A stretch of 64,000 nucleotides of DNA, from positions 3,720,001 to 3,784,000 of the forward strand of contig NZ_JAUSYC010000001.1 in assembly GCF_030816485.1 (NCBI RefSeq). The letters run 5' to 3'. Below the pieces are notes generated by a model. The model was not told where the DNA came from. It searched no databases and saw nothing but the letters and a program-made list of their open reading frames with translations. Shown here piece by piece: positions 62,584 to 64,000 of the stretch. A program made the position numbers and the translations under genes. Source of the stretch: Arthrobacter sp. B1I2 (GTDB lineage Bacteria; Actinomycetota; Actinomycetes; Actinomycetales; Micrococcaceae). Numbering within the stretch: position 1 is the first letter of the stretch; each line of letters opens with the position of its first letter.

Positions 62584-63378
62584 TCAGGCGAAGTTTTCCT
62601 GCCAGACGTCGTAGGCGAGCTTGACGATCAGGGCCGCAACAACCACAAGGAAGACAACCCGGACGAACTTGCTCCCCTGTTGCACGGCCGTGCGGGCACC
62701 CAGGTAGCCGCCTGCCATGTTGGCTGCCCCAAGCAGCAGGCCGACGCCCCACAGGATGGACCCGTGCGGAAGGAAGAACAGCAGGGCCCCGGCGTTGGTG
62801 GCCATGTTCACGATCTTGGCTTTGGCGCTCGCTTCCAGGAAGGCGTAACCCATGGCCGAGACCAGCGCAATGACCAGGAAGGACCCTGTCCCCGGGCCGA
62901 TAAGACCGTCGTAGAAGCCGATCACCGCACCGATGAGGCACGCAACGGCATAGTGCTTGTAGCCTTCGTGGCGCAGTGCGGTGAGCTCGCCGACGCCGGG
63001 CCTAAGGGCGGTGAAAAGCGCGACGGCGACCAGCGCCACCACGATGATCGGCTTGAATACCGCGGCCGGCAGGGTGGCCGCCAGGCTCGCACCGCCGAAA
63101 CTGCCCGCCAGGGCTATCACGGCCATGGGGACGGCAGTCCGGAGGTCCGGCCCCACCCGGCGGTAGTAGGTGGCGGCACTGGTGGCGGTTCCGAAGATGG
63201 AGCCCATCTTGTTGGTGGCCAGCGCCTGGACGGGTGCGATGCCGGGAACCAGGAGCAGCGCGGGAAGCTGGATGAGTCCTCCGCCGCCCACCACCGCGTC
63301 TACCCAGCCGGCCGCGAATCCAGCCACCACAATCAGGATGATGGTGGTGAGCTGGATCGATTCGAAGCCGGAGATCAC
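62584..63378 (-). CDS. TSUP family transporter (TauE/SafE type)
   Basis: A 264-residue protein with about eight hydrophobic helices and the family hallmarks [20 protein letters not shown] near the N-terminus and [19 protein letters not shown] near the middle. TSUP proteins export or import sulfite, sulfoacetate and similar anions. The substrate is unknown. Its ATG overlaps the proS stop (ATGA), so it is read from the proS message by coupling. Confidence 0.92.
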   Translation of the reverse strand: MISGFESIQLTTIILIVVAGFAAGWVDAVVGGGGLIQLPALLLVPGIAPVQALATNKMGSIFGTATSAATYYRRVGPDLRTAVPMAVIALAGSFGGASLAATLPAAVFKPIIVVALVAVALFTALRPGVGELTALRHEGYKHYAVACLIGAVIGFYDGLIGPGTGSFLVIALVSAMGYAFLEASAKAKIVNMATNAGALLFFLPHGSILWGVGLLLGAANMAGGYLGARTAVQQGSKFVRVVFLVVVAALIVKLAYDVWQENFA

Positions 63379-64000
63379 CGGGTGCGGACGGCGTTGACCA
63401 CGTAGTCCACGGCCTTGTCCACTGCGACGTTCTCGGCCTCTCCGCTGCGGCGGTCCTTGATCTCCACCACGCCGTCCACCAGGCCGCGGCCCACAGCCAG
63501 GATGGTGGGAACGCCCACCAGTTCCGCGTCGCCGAATTTCACGCCCGGCGAGACCTTGGGGCGGTCGTCATAGATGACGGACAGGCCGGCCTCTTCGAGT
63601 TCTGCCGAAAGCTTTTCCGCCGTCTGGAAGATCTCGTCACCGCGGCCCACAGCCACGACGTGCACGTCGGCCGGAGCCACGGTGCGGGGCCAGACGAGGC
63701 CGCGGTCATCGTGGTTCGCCTCAGCCAGCGCGGCCACGGCGCGGGTCACTCCAACACCGTAGGAGCCCATGGTGACCACCACCTGCTTGCCGTTCTGGTC
63801 CAGAACCTTGAGGTCCAGGGCTTCGGCGTACTTGCGGCCGAGCTGGAAGATGTGCCCCATCTCGATGCCACGGGCGGTCTCCAGCGGGCCGGAGCCGTCC
63901 GGTGAGGGGTCGCCGGCACGCACTTCCGTGCACTCGATGACGCCGTCCCAGGCGAAATCGCGTCCCGCCACCAGGCCGAACACGTGCTTTGCCGGCCTCA
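63375..64000 (-). CDS. proS: Prolyl-tRNA synthetase, C-terminal part (cut by the window edge)
   Basis: The frame continues through the right edge, so only about 208 C-terminal codons are seen. They contain the class II motif 3 region ([15 protein letters not shown] and [19 protein letters not shown]) and the anticodon-binding domain ([39 protein letters not shown]). The sequence is that of bacterial-type ProRS with an editing domain, but that part would lie outside the window. It overlaps the TSUP gene by 4 bases. Confidence 0.94.
   Translation of the reverse strand, partial: RPAKHVFGLVAGRDFAWDGVIECTEVRAGDPSPDGSGPLETARGIEMGHIFQLGRKYAEALDLKVLDQNGKQVVVTMGSYGVGVTRAVAALAEANHDDRGLVWPRTVAPADVHVVAVGRGDEIFQTAEKLSAELEEAGLSVIYDDRPKVSPGVKFGDAELVGVPTILAVGRGLVDGVVEIKDRRSGEAENVAVDKAVDYVVNAVRTR

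Noticed and set aside
63375..63983. proS fragment as a short free-standing gene from a GTG at 63983
   Set aside because: The frame is open through the window edge and the sequence begins in the middle of the catalytic domain, so it is the 3' part of a longer gene.

Overview
The window is GC-rich actinobacterial chromosome. Gene content and order fit a member of the Micrococcaceae, most likely Arthrobacter or Pseudarthrobacter: a hisC-hisB-hisH-priA run, lexA beside a LysM gene, ftsK-pgsA-cinA-clgR next to recA-recX-miaB-miaA-dapF, and rimP-nusA-ylxR-infB-rbfA. The genus is an inference from family-level recognition, not from a database search. Almost everything is core chromosome. I see no rRNA, tRNA, CRISPR array, insertion sequence or prophage.

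Layout from left to right. Positions 1-4.6 kb hold histidine biosynthesis on the minus strand. 4.7-6.2 kb hold a divergent SOS pair (LysM membrane protein and lexA) with two LexA boxes. 6.3-16.5 kb hold a helicase of the DinG type, hflX, a methyltransferase, dapF, miaA, miaB, recX, recA and a DUF3046 gene. 16.6-24.7 kb hold a MarR regulator, clgR, cinA, pgsA, ftsK, ribonuclease J and dapA. 24.7-28.9 kb hold a small SOS-box gene related to DUF222, a membrane acyltransferase-like protein, a TM2-domain protein, a membrane TPR-like protein and dapB. 29-35 kb hold a molybdenum cofactor cluster (moaE, mog, moaC, moeA, a membrane molybdopterin oxidoreductase, and divergent moaA-moaD). 35-38.8 kb are accessory: an HNH endonuclease of the 13E12 type, a LuxR regulator, a small TTG-start gene and a frameshifted gene. 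38.9-52.4 kb hold an M16 protease, pnp, rpsO, a kynA-kynU pair, ribF, two membrane proteins, truB, an aminotransferase, thioredoxin, a deaminase, a ScyD-like secreted protein and rbfA. 52.5-58 kb hold infB, ylxR, nusA and rimP. 58-64 kb hold a ferritin-like protein, a VIT transporter, a phosphotransferase, a PLP decarboxylase, a TSUP transporter and the 3' part of proS.

The connecting theme is the DNA damage response. LexA boxes of the form GAAC-N4-RTTY lie before lexA, the LysM gene, recA and the small DUF222-like gene at 24.7-25.1 kb. In the last case the palindrome fills the 17-bp spacer between the -35 and -10 elements. recA has, besides its LexA box, an exact match to the LexA-independent RecA-NDp (PafBC) promoter pattern. 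A second theme is leaderless transcription: at least twelve genes have a TANNNT -10 hexamer exactly 6 or 7 bases before the start codon and no needed Shine-Dalgarno sequence, and this decides several start sites.

Start codons were chosen from ribosome binding sites, these leaderless promoters, coupling overlaps and family lengths. Where they remain open the entry says so.
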